DNA of 64,000 nucleotides from Carettochelys insculpta (Eukaryota > Chordata > Testudines > Carettochelyidae). Below the pieces are notes generated by a model that was not told the DNA's origin, ran no database searches, and saw only the letters and a program-made list of their open reading frames with translations. Shown piece by piece: positions 1 to 9,143 of the stretch (its first letter is position 1; each line of letters starts with the position of its first letter). The DNA is taken from positions 97,473,001 to 97,537,000 of the forward strand of contig NC_134142.1 in assembly GCF_033958435.1 (NCBI RefSeq), in the 5' to 3' direction. A program made the position numbers and the translations under genes.

Positions 1-313
1 ATAATATATAGGACCCATTACACATATTGGAAATTCAGTGTTGTGTGAAGTATAACTTAGAGAATAAATTTACCTGGTTATCTAGATTCTTTGGCTGTTT
101 CCCAAAAGTAAAAAGATTTTACTACTCCAACATATTAATTCTTCCTTTTTAATAATTCTTACAGTTACTCTCCACAATAGTCCACTTCATCTCCTTTCTA
201 GGTGATGGAGGGAAAGAGAGCTTTATTTTTGAACTTATTTGTAAAACACAAAAATTTTCGTAGTTTACCGTGGACTGAGGCTCCTTGGGATTTTTGCCAT
301 TGAAAGAACTTAA
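1..313. other. Anonymous AT-rich DNA
   Basis: No gene, RNA or recognisable repeat is visible before the first MITE. The short open frames here have no recognisable motif and normal AT-rich chance composition. Confidence 0.6.
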
Positions 314-629
314 GGGTTTGTCTACCCTCGGAACTAACTTTAAAGTTAACTTCGAAGTAGCCAGCAGAGAGTCTACACACATTTTCTCTTACTTTGAGCT
401 AACTTTGAAATTAGACACTACATCACTGTAGACTTTCTGCTGGCTAGTCATCTTTTCCCTTACTTTGAAGTTAACTTCGAAGTAGGGAGCCCAACTTCGA
501 ATTCCTTACTCCATTACCGGGAATGGAGTAGTACTCTACTTCAAAGTAGGGTATGTGTAGACACTCAACTTCGAAGTTGTACTTTGAAGTGAGCAACTTC
601 CAAGTTATTTTTGTAGTGTAGACAGAGCC
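314..629. mobile_element. Fold-back MITE copy, TSD TAA
   Basis: Non-autonomous DNA element without coding capacity. The left end reads GGGTTTGTCTAC and the right end, read inward on the other strand, GGCTCTGTCTAC. It is flanked by TAA at 311-313 and 630-632, which fits the 3-bp TWA target preference of PIF/Harbinger transposases. The interior is made of repeated ACTTCGAAGT-like palindromes (for example around 350, 470, 570) in direct and inverted order. A sister copy lies at 3656-3874. The superfamily assignment rests on the target-duplication length only. Confidence 0.75.
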
Positions 630-704
630 TAACTTATTCAGTATACTTTTTAAATAAAATTTTCTAGATAATGCAAACTTTCAGCAATGGAATGCAGCAT
701 CTTA

Positions 705-1398
705 GGCTGTGTCTACACTGCCATTTATGCTGGTACATATTATGGTGCTCAGGGTGTGAGTAAGCCCTCTTTCTTGCCCACGTGACACAAGTTACGCTGA
801 CCTAAGCACTGCCATGGACAGCACTGTGTCAGCAGGAGAACCTTTCTCACCTACATATGTACAGCTGCTCATTGGGAGTGGATTAATTAAATTTAACAGT
901 GAAGCTTTCTCTGGTTGACTTAGAATGGCTACATTACAGTGCTTACAGTAGTGGTGGGCAGCCTGTGGCCTGTGCAGCCCATCAGAGTTCTACATGTGTC
1001 TCACAAGACATTTTGTTTTCCAATGCCCAGACGCAGGGTTGCCAGATTCCTCTAGTTTCTGTCAATGAAGTTTTTTTCCTACTGGTATCAATGAAGTGAC
1101 ACGCAGGCAAAGCAGGGGCACATGGACTGAGGCTCATGCTAATTGCACGCTACGTTGCCTGTAAGAACTGTGTGCTCCCCTGCATCCAACCAGAGCTCTG
1201 CTATGGTGCAATCAGCACACACTGCAAATTCTAGGTACGTGAGCATAGTTAGCAAAACTACCCGATCCTGGGATACAGTCTTGATTATGAAAATCTTGTC
1301 CACTGACAGGAAGGAGGGCCATTTATGCTGTCCACTCACTAGCCCAAGAGCCCATCTTTGGCTTACAGCACTGTAAGCTTTCTAGTGTAGCCAAAGCC
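705..1398. mobile_element. MITE with nested repeat, TSD TTA
   Basis: The ends are GGCTGTGTCTACACT and, inward from the right, GGCTTTGGCTACACT. The flanks are TTA at 702-704 and 1399-1401. It is longer (about 694 bp) than its relatives because another repeat inserted into it from about 948. No transposase frame is visible. Confidence 0.7.
948..1200. repeat. Interspersed repeat nested in MITE
   Basis: Begins with GTGGTGGGCAGCCTGTGGCC and continues through a 'cccatcagagttct...' segment that I recognise as a common turtle interspersed repeat. The part at about 1140-1200 appears to be a diverged continuation. It interrupts the MITE at 705-1398, so it is the younger insertion. The class is unknown to me and the right boundary is approximate. 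Confidence 0.45.
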
Positions 1399-1402
1399 TT
1401 AA

Positions 1403-1750
1403 AGAGTGGTGGTTGATTTCTGTGTGAAAGACCTGTGCTTTAGGCCATTATGCTGTTGTTAGTGCAAATAGATATTTTGTTACAGTTTGTCAATGATTCA
1501 TTATGTGTAACCTATTTTTGTATGATGTCCAAAATGTTCACAAAATACTTCTTATTCACCTGCTTTTTAAAGAGTAGTGAAAATTTTCCTAAAAACCAGT
1601 TTAATTTAACTGCAACTTTAGAATCATGTGTCTCATTGAAATTAAAACAAATTGCTTTGGAGTGCAGTGACTCTTATTTTAGGCAATGTATGCTGGTTTT
1701 AGAGTAATCTAAGTGTAAGTATCTCTAAAAATTTAAATAGCAAATATATA
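1403..1750. other. Anonymous AT-rich DNA
   Basis: An 85-codon open frame at 1450-1707 has no recognisable motif and lies in AT-rich sequence. I see no supported feature. Confidence 0.5.
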
Positions 1751-1751
1751 T

Positions 1752-1862
1752 TTGTATGGGAGAGACAAGGTGGGCCAGGTAATACCTTTTTATACCAATT
1801 TTCATTTGTGGAACAGAAAATCTTGTGTTTCATGGAGCTCTTCTTTCCAGGTCTGGCGCAAG
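1752..1862 (-). mobile_element. Penelope-like repeat unit, family 3, degraded
   Basis: The segment starting GAGACAAGGTGGGCCAGG and running through 'ggagctcttctttccaggtct' is a diverged copy of a repeat very common in turtle genomes. Read on the minus strand it keeps the order of a hammerhead-like core, but the core is broken by small insertions. A related copy lies at 17665-17760 and another, in the opposite orientation, at 35085-35212. Penelope-like membership is inference. Confidence 0.45.
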
Positions 1863-1889
1863 AAATCAGAGGTTCTGAGCTAAATACAA

Positions 1890-2095
1890 CCTGGTCCAGC
1901 GGCTGTAGGGCTGGCCTGGAGCAGGGCCAGGAGTGCTGTTGGTTCAGGGGGGCCGGCTGTGCACATGAGCGTGGCTGGAAATGACCTCCCCTGGTCCAGC
2001 AAACTCGTTTGGGACCAGTCAGGGTCCCACGGTGCTGAACCATGGAAGTCCAACCCGTATCTTATGTTCCTCATATCCTGGGACTAACAAGAATA
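1890..2095. repeat. GC-rich interspersed repeat with small hairpin
   Basis: A GC-rich island in AT-rich surroundings, following directly on the family 3 unit. It contains TGGGACC (2010-2016) and GGTCCCA (2023-2029), a 7-bp hairpin with a 6-nt loop. I associate the 'gggaccagtcagggtccca' phrase with turtle repeats but cannot name the class. It lacks the CpG density of a promoter island. Confidence 0.4.
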
Positions 2096-2224
2096 TAACA
2101 ATGGTGCAAAGTTACATCTGTATTACTGTAGCATCTGAAGGGTTGGGACCACTTGTGCTAGGCACTTTACACATGGTAAAAGCCTGTCCCTGTGATGAAG
2201 ACTTTATCATCTAAATTGACAAAC

Positions 2225-2335
2225 AAGATAAAGTATAGGAAAGAAACCAACGCCCAGAGCAGGTGAAATAATTCATCCCAACTCAGAGTCTGAGATAGGA
2301 CTGATTCTCAGCCCAGACCTTTATCCACTAGACTG
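2225..2335 (-). repeat. MIR/CORE-SINE-like fragment
   Basis: The phrase 'cagacctttatccactagactgg' and the preceding 'gataggactgattctcagccc' match, on the minus strand, the tRNA-derived head of MIR/CORE-SINEs ('...tggataaaggtctggg...'). The copy is old and diverged. Confidence 0.35.
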
Positions 2336-2339
2336 GAAT

Positions 2340-3203
2340 TTCCCAAATTCTGGTACATGTATCTCTAAGTATACTCAATACATCTCTGAGAGGTATGCAA
2401 GAGAAATGGGTAGTAGTAGCTTTTATTTATGAATTATTGCATTTTCATAATAGGCTACTCAGACAAAGCTTTAAAACTCTTAGCGGTGTTTAGTTTACTT
2501 CAAGATATACCAATGAGAACAGAGGCATTGAGTAGAGCCCTCACCTACAATCACCGTACAAAGCAGGTCCTGTTGCCCAGCAGCTGTTCAGCCTAGCTGA
2601 GCACAGAACTGGGGTGGGGGGGGTGGTGAGTGAGTGGGTTATAGGTTGTGTACATTGCATTATAACTGACATCTGTATATAATACGGGCAGATGGCTAAA
2701 GCCAGGCATCGTTAGGAATAACTAAGTATCAATAATGAGAAGGGCAAGAGCACATGGATACCTGATAGTTTTGGAAGGAGAAAACCAGTAAGAAAAGTCA
2801 GGGAAAGTTGCCCCAGTGTTTCTAAAAATAAAAGATTTCCTTATGATAAATCTGCTGCACTCTATTTTAAGATTTTTAAAAAAATCTTGGTTGCTGATTC
2901 TCTTCTGCAACAGCATTATTAATAAATATGGATACCGATCTGTGACTAAACTTAGTATTTCTCAACAGGCTGGCTTGTGAGCACTTTGGGCTTGATTTTT
3001 TTTTTTAAGATAAGTGTGTAAGTCCACAGAAGCTGGTAGTGTTACACTTGTGCAAAACGAATATGAGGGGTGAATTGGACATAATATATAGGAGTTCTGT
3101 GAAACAGTTTCAGACAGATTTCATGTACAGTTAATTTCTTAAAGTATGCCGTGTTAAAATATGCTTATGTACTGCATTATTCTCATATAATTTGCTGTAT
3201 TCA
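2340..3203. other. Anonymous DNA with a G-rich run
   Basis: AT-rich sequence with a short G-rich stretch near 2612-2630. No gene or RNA feature seen. Confidence 0.5.
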
Positions 3204-3370
3204 TATGCACAAATATAAACAATACCAATGAAAAAAATAAGCCACTTACGAAGAATGAAATTACACAATGTTAAGAAATATGGGAGGAAATAAACACAGG
3301 TAAATTTACATATTGCATCACGATTGTTTTGGTTTCCAATTTTAATTGGTATTGTTTATATTTGTGCATA
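3204..3370. mobile_element. Small element with perfect 26-bp inverted ends
   Basis: Positions 3204-3229 and 3345-3370 are exact reverse complements over 26 bp, starting TATGCACAAATATAAAC and separated by 115 bp. Read as TA plus a 24-bp terminal repeat (TGCACAAAT...), the element would be 3206-3368 with TA on both sides, like a Tc1/mariner-type MITE. The interior is AT-rich and non-coding. Perfect arms suggest youth or selection. An alternative is a structured regulatory palindrome; no second copy was seen in this window. Confidence 0.5.
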
Positions 3371-3655
3371 ATCTTGCTTGAACATATAGAATGTTGTATA
3401 AATGAAACTGTATTTTATGGATTTAATAGGAATTGAGCCAAGTTTCAAGCTATCAGTTTGGTTTATATTTTTTAAAAAAATCATATGTCTAGAAATGCTC
3501 TCATTATTCAGACTGAAAAATGCATGTTCGTATGTCATAGCTAGTGAGTGCTTGTTAACATGACCTATAAAAAGTGCATACATGAAGAATTAAACTCCCC
3601 AGGTAGCTGGGAGGTGCTAGGCCTAACACTTCTAACTGGCAGTCTGCTTCTTATA

Positions 3656-3874
3656 GGGTGCATCTACACTAGGAACTAACTTTGAAGTTAGGTACTACTT
3701 TGAAGTAGCCAGCAGAGAGCCTGCACACATTTTCCCTTACTTCGAAGTTAACTTCAAAGTAGGGAGCCCAACTTCGAAATCCTTAGGAGTAGTGCCCTAC
3801 TTTGAAATTTAACTTCCAAGTGTGTGTGCATAGACATTCAACTTCAAAGTTATTTCTATAGTGGAGACACAGTC
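3656..3874. mobile_element. Fold-back MITE copy
   Basis: Left end GGGTGCATCTACACT; right end, read inward, GACTGTGTCTCCAC. The flanking trinucleotides are ATA (3653-3655) and TTA (3875-3877), one mismatch apart. The interior shares the ACTTCGAAGT blocks and the 'gtagccagcagagagcc' phrase with the copy at 314-629, so the two are one subfamily. Non-coding. Confidence 0.7.
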
Positions 3875-4335
3875 TTAGGAAAAACACTGCAGTAGCCTAT
3901 TACGCTGCATCTTATCTGATGTGGCTACAATTAATGAAAAGTTGAGGTGTGATGAGTCTCATGGTAACTAAATTAGGAAGAGTTCCTTAAGAAGTTGGGT
4001 AAGATACAGCATATGCTAGCTGCATTAGTTGAGCTTTTATTCAAGGCTCAGATCTGGTGAAGTGAGAAACACTGGCTTTAAGTAAAGAACAGCCTGAGGA
4101 ATTAAATAAGGTGCCACTATTCCAGGACCTTAGGGTTTTTGAGCTAACAGAAAAACCAACCATGTCCCCTCAGTTAGCTGTAATAGGCTATACCCCATAA
4201 GAATGTTGATAGTTATGTGTCTCTTTCATTTACTTGAATTTTTACTTTTGATTTGATTCATCCATGTAACTCCAATGAAGATTAGATTCAATAAGGCTTG
4301 ATTTTTCAGGCCTTTTGCACTTTAACACATGAGCT

Positions 4336-4558
4336 ATGAGCAGATGGGAATAAGGGGACTTCCAAGTAGCCGGGGTCCTTTCGAAAAGCAGCCCAGTCTG
4401 GACAAGCTGTGCAGTGGCGAGCCGCATCAATTTCGAAGTGCCACAGCTGCCCACATGCTAATGAGGCGCTGAATATGTATTTCAGTGCTTCATTAGTAAA
4501 CTTCGAAATGGACATTTGCATGGTCATTTCGAAGTTTTTAGCTAGTGTAGACGCAGCC
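4336..4558. mobile_element. Half copy (one arm) of palindromic MITE
   Basis: Matches only the right arm of the palindrome at 5750-6177: the central 'ggaataaggggacttc', then the FspI-like GC-rich block, 'gctaatgaggcgctgaatatg', 'ttcattagtaaacttcgaaatgg' and the terminal GTGTAGACGCAGCC. The left arm is absent, so this is a solo-arm or deletion derivative. Open frames over it are not genes. Confidence 0.65.
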
Positions 4559-4561
4559 ATT

Positions 4562-5745
4562 GTATCAGAACTGTAACATACAGCTGCTACTCTTTGGGCT
4601 TGTGGTGGCGTTTTCCCTTTGAGCATTCTGGGTGTAGTACCCAGGGGCACTGAGATCTCATCTAAGGTGAGTGAAGTCTCTGCTCTACAGCCTCAACTGA
4701 GAGCCAGGTAGAGTGCAGTGCTTTAGACTCTACATTTGCAGGTTCTATCTCGGGGGCTGGCAACCTGGGTTTGTTGGTGTTATGTGTGCATCTTACAATT
4801 AGGGGTTGTTTTGTGTTGAGGGGGTTGTTTGGGTTTTTAACTGATAGCTGGACACTTGGACAAGTTACGAGCAACTTGAAAACAGAAATTAGAATGGAAA
4901 GAGTCAATTTCACAATCAAAACTAATGTTTCCCATTGTTTTGTTGGGATATCTTCCACATCTGATATGATAATGAAAACTCTTGAATACTCATCTTCAAT
5001 TTATGAATATTAATAACAACTTTTTATTAACAATAACATAGTATGACTAAGTAACTACACATTCAACAGTTTCCTGCAGTTTGTTTTGGTTCACAAGTGG
5101 GGAGGTTCTTATTGAACAGAATGCAAAATCATTTTGCTGTGGAGAAATTTGACACTTGCAAGAACTAATTTTGAAATTATGTTCAATAGCTATTAGGAAG
5201 ACATAATTTATTTTGAATGTGTAGGCATGCCACTGTGAAATACTAATATTGTTTACATATTATGAATATTGCACTGATTTTTTATGCTGTGTCTTGTAAC
5301 TTGCTCCTGATCTAGTGTTTGTATTTTACAGGTCTTCTCAACTTTCAGCAGTGTTAGTGTGGTAGGATTCTGGAGTGCCTCCAGGAGTGTGAGCATGCTG
5401 AACCTTCTGCCTACCAACTTGGGTATTCCTCTCACTTCATGATGCTGTTGCCAAGCTACAAACCTCTGACAGGTGTTGCACTTAAATGGATATTTACAGG
5501 CAAGGACACACAATTGAATTACGTGAATGTTTTCCCCAGACACTTGCTCCAACAATAGAAGCTTCAGCCAATTACCACCCCACCCTGCAAACCTCTGTGT
5601 CCAGGACACCAGAACTGTACCATCTTGCACCAGTTAGATGCCTAATCCATGTAAGTTCATTACCTAGCCCTTTCCTCCCTCATCGCGGAGAAGACACACT
5701 AGCCTTTCTGAACTGAGTTGAGATTTCCTTAGCAGTCAAAACACA
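4562..5745. other. Anonymous DNA
   Basis: No recognisable repeat. A 125-codon minus-strand frame at 5253-5630 contains FKCNTCQRF, superficially zinc-finger-like, but the His spacing is wrong for a C2H2 finger and I see no splice context that supports an exon. Confidence 0.4.
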
Positions 5746-5749
5746 CTGT

Positions 5750-6177
5750 GGCCGTGTCTACACGTGCCCCAAACTTCGAAATGGCCATGCAAATGGCCAT
5801 TTAGAAGTTTACTAATGAAGCGCTGAAATGCATATTCAGCGCTTCATTAGCATGCGGGCGGCAGCGGCGCTTCGAAATTGACGCGCCTTGCCGCCGTGCG
5901 GCGCGTCCAGACGGGGCTCCTTTTCGAAAGGACTCCACCTACTTCGAAGTCCCCTTATTCCCATGAGCTCATGGGGACTTCGAAGTAGGTGGAGTCCTTT
6001 CGAAAAGGAGCCCCGTCTGGACGCGCCGCGCGGCGGCAAGGCGCGTCAATTTCGAAGCGCCGCTGCCGCCCGCATGCTAATGAAGCGCTGAATATGCATT
6101 TCAGCGCTTCATTAGTAAACTTCTAAATGGCCATTTGCATGGCCATTTCGAAGTTTGGGGCACGTGTAGACGTAGTC
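5750..6177. mobile_element. Nearly perfect palindromic MITE (428 bp)
   Basis: Arms 5750-5954 and 5973-6177 (205 bp each) are inverted copies around an 18-nt centre containing GAGCTC. I count about five differences, four of them in the outermost seven bases (GGCCGTG versus GACTACG); the internal one is near 5898. Flanks are TGT at 5747-5749 and 6178-6180. The interior contains GC-rich blocks with GCGCC motifs, which makes it a CpG-rich spot although it is not a promoter. The 67-residue frames read on both strands are a mirror-image artefact of the palindrome. Related copies: 4336-4558 (one arm) and 17992-18360. Confidence 0.85.
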
Positions 6178-6459
6178 TGTGTGAGGTAATAAATAGACAA
6201 ACAAATACATTTGAGGGACTAAAAGTAGAAAATGTAGAGCTAAAAGTTGGTTACCTAAGAAATAAAAATAAATTCGCACTCTGAATGCTGGAAACTAAAC
6301 AGGATTTGAATCAAATGGTGTTCCACACCGACGAATTACATAGTTCCTCAGTACACAGGCTGGGACTCTTTTCCAGTAGGGGAACACCCTTCCCAGCTCA
6401 AGATAAATTTTAAACCAGTTGCACCAGGGAAGAATGAAGTTGGTCCCCATGTTGTAGTC

Positions 6460-6527
6460 TTTGTTTTCCATCAGATATGATCTTAAACTTGTGTTTGTTT
6501 TCCATCAGATATGATCTTAAACTTGTG
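6460..6527 (+). repeat. Direct tandem duplication, 2 x 34 bp
   Basis: Units 6460-6493 and 6494-6527 are identical (starting TTTGTTTTCCATCAGATATG). Recent replication slippage or a tandem duplication in otherwise anonymous sequence. Confidence 0.9.
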
Positions 6528-6706
6528 TAATTGTCAAACAATGATTCTAGATGCTAACGACTATCTTCCTATTACTTGTAAAATATTATTTATAATTTAA
6601 ATCTCACATAGCTTTAATATGGGTAAGATACAGTCTATAGCACTATTACAAAGGCCAACTCTAATAGTACACACCCTGAATACCAAGGCCCCATGTTTCG
6701 AAATAC

Positions 6707-7015
6707 TGAAGGGGTCTCAAACTCAATTTAACCTTAGGGCCAGTGCCCAGTCAAGTCCTCCTAGACAGGCCAGTGAACACACTCCCTGGGCTCTGGGGGG
6801 AGAGTCTCTGTGCCAACCCCTGCAGTGTCCCCTCCTTGCATGTCCTCCAGTCCACCTGCCACCCCTGCGTGATTAAAAACCTGCCAGGGGCCTGTGCTAC
6901 CAGCACGGTCCAGCTAGAGTGGCTTCCAGCTGCTAGCTCCGAACCACAGGCAGCGCATCGCTGTGGTTCAGGGAAGGTGTATGCAGAGCAGTCCCCGCCA
7001 CAGCTGTAACCTGTG
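6707..7015. repeat. Probable DNA-transposon fragment with hairpin
   Basis: Begins with 'aggggtctcaaactcaat', the kind of end found on non-autonomous hAT elements, followed by GC-rich non-coding sequence. GAACCACAG (6941-6949) and CTGTGGTTC (6961-6969) form a perfect 9-bp hairpin with an 11-nt loop. No matching right terminus or target duplication was found. Family recognition is uncertain. Confidence 0.35.
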
Positions 7016-7237
7016 AAACATTTAACTCCTTTTGTGAAACTGACTAGATATCAGCGATGCCAGACCTCCCATTAATTGGGGCTTGCTTTTTTCCACCCCA
7101 CCTCTGGAAAGCCCCAGCCAGGTTATTAGAATTAAACCAGATCTGGGAACTACACTACATGATGATTCATGCAACCCTATCAACTGGGATCACGCTGACT
7201 TAGTAAATTGTTTGTTTGGTGAATGGTATTAGAAAAG

Positions 7238-7284
7238 AATATTGGCCTTTTTTCTTTTTCTTTCTTTTCTTTTTTCTTTTTCAA
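7238..7284 (+). repeat. Polypyrimidine (CTTT-like) tract
   Basis: Run of T with interspersed C on the plus strand. Simple sequence; no function inferred. Confidence 0.8.
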
Positions 7285-7289
7285 GGCTG

Positions 7290-8560
7290 ACTGTAGGTCT
7301 CATGGTTTGTGGAGAAAAGCTAGAACACATGCCCTGAATTCAGCCAGAGACCTCAAACACTAGATGCCAAATAAAAATATCCCCAAGTGTATTTTTAACT
7401 GTGATCTCAAGAAGCCATTCTTTTTTTGGGACCATGTGGTGGTGGGCTGATTCATGAGTTTCAAACTCTTGGGCTTGGCAGTATAGTACATGCAACTTGA
7501 TAGTGTCTTTTCCCTCTGTGTCCAGGAGTCCAGACAGAGTCCAGGATCCTACAAAAGACCTGAAACTGAGTCCTGATTCTCATAACCTCATGACTTCATT
7601 CTGGCATGCCCCAATCCCATTAACAACCGTAGAACACACTAGAGTAGAGTGAAGTATGAAATTTGAATGTGTATGGGCTGGAGATTTTGGCTCATGCTCA
7701 TTTTATTCAAAACACTAGAAATACTTGAAGTACAGTAATTCTCTTTTGAAACAAATTCCACAGCTGAAATAATTGAGCTGGAAAATAGGCATTCAAGGAC
7801 CCAGCAGCTTTCTGGTTTTACCAATATGCAAAAAATGTCAAAAAGCCATTACATTTATTTTTTCTTCTCTTCCACTAAATGTATCTGACTTAATATAACT
7901 TTTCCTCTACCACCTTTTGTGGGTAAAAATGTATCACTTTCTAAGAATCTGCACAATATGCTTAATCTGGAAAGAGACAGCTTTAAATGGGTTTATAAAT
8001 TCCTGAAAAGAGAAACTTTAACAGTAAAACTCTTTCACTAGTTTATCAATATTGTTACAAATGCAGTTCTGTTCCAACTCAATTATGAATACGGTTATGG
8101 CAAGATAGGTCATGAGTGTGCATGTTGGCTTCAATTCAATTAACATAATGGTTTTGCTGAGCAGAGAAGAAAAGTATTGCTTGGATTGATTCCAATGGGA
8201 TACAAACCACAGAGAAAAATGCTTTGGCCTTCTAGCATAATTTAAGAATGTACACTGAAGAAAGCTGTAATTTCATGCTGCGGTGGAAAATAATTTTCTT
8301 ATGCTACATTTTTCTCAAGTTTTAAAGAGATAAAATCAGAAAACTCTGGTACGGTTTAAAGAATATGATGTGTTTTCTCCTTAGCTTTCCTCCAAGATTC
8401 TCTGCCTGTGGAAAGGCATCATGTAGAACCCTCAGAAGTGCACAGACATAGCTTGGGATTGTATATCTTGATTTTCGTGCTACTAAAGTAAGCCTATATG
8501 AGGTATTTTCCTCATTTCTTCTCTTCCCACCTGGAATTAAATTTGTATAGGTCATATATA
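7290..8560. other. Anonymous DNA
   Basis: No gene, RNA or recognised repeat. Short frames have no motif. Confidence 0.5.
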
Positions 8561-8564
8561 ATTT

Positions 8565-8602
8565 GATGTTGCACACAGACTCAAGATGTTGCACACAGAC
8601 TC
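8565..8602 (+). repeat. Direct tandem duplication, 20-bp period
   Basis: GATGTTGCACACAGACTC occurs at 8565-8582 and again at 8585-8602. Confidence 0.85.
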
Positions 8603-8698
8603 CTCCTGTGTCCATGGTCAATTCCCATTACTTCCCTCTCTTCCTTATCTGTGAAATGTGGCTACCTAAGAAAGGGGTCACATTCAATCCTACTGTAA

Positions 8699-9140
8699 GG
8701 CTACATCTACACTTGTGATTTTTTTTCAAAAAAGCTGGGGCTCTTTCAAAAAATTCTGCGGAGCATCTACACATAAAATGTGTTCTTTTGCCATCAAATT
8801 GGAAGAATGCAGCAGTTTTTTTCTGATGGCTCTCTTCCTCTCCCAGGTGGGGAAGAGCGCCTTTTTCCAAAACATACTTTCAGAAAAAAAAATGTGTGTA
8901 GACTCCCTGGAGTCCCATGTTCAAAAGAGCAGTCCTCATAGTGCCAGCTTTTTGATCCCTGGCCTATTCTTTTGAAAGAAGCAGGGCCTGTGCGGCTGCT
9001 CTCTATTGAAAAAGCAGATTGATTTTTTTTTTCAATCCACTATTTTCTGTGTGGACACGCTCTTTCAAAAGAACATTTTTTGGAAGAGAGATCTTCCAGA
9101 AGAACTTCTTTTGAAGGGTTGCTATAGTGTAAGTGTAGCC
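8699..9140. mobile_element. MITE with TTTCAAAAGA interior, TSD TAA
   Basis: Ends are GGCTACATCTACACT and, inward from the right, GGCTACACTTACACT. TAA flanks lie at 8696-8698 and 9141-9143. The interior is built from TTTCAAAA and TTTTGAAAG blocks, unlike the TTCGAAGT interior of other copies, so this is a separate subfamily with the same termini. The 80-86 codon frames inside are shadows. Confidence 0.75.
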
Positions 9141-9143
9141 TAA

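Noticed and set aside
5253..5630. 125-codon frame with FKCNTCQRF as a zinc-finger exon
   Set aside because: His spacing does not fit a C2H2 finger, there is no convincing splice context, and length is within chance for this window.
5870..6080. CpG-dense block as a promoter island
   Set aside because: Only about 200 bp, wholly inside the MITE, no nearby exon or core promoter.
5836..6091. Two nearly identical 67-residue frames on opposite strands
   Set aside because: They mirror each other because the DNA is a palindromic MITE; no codon bias or domain.
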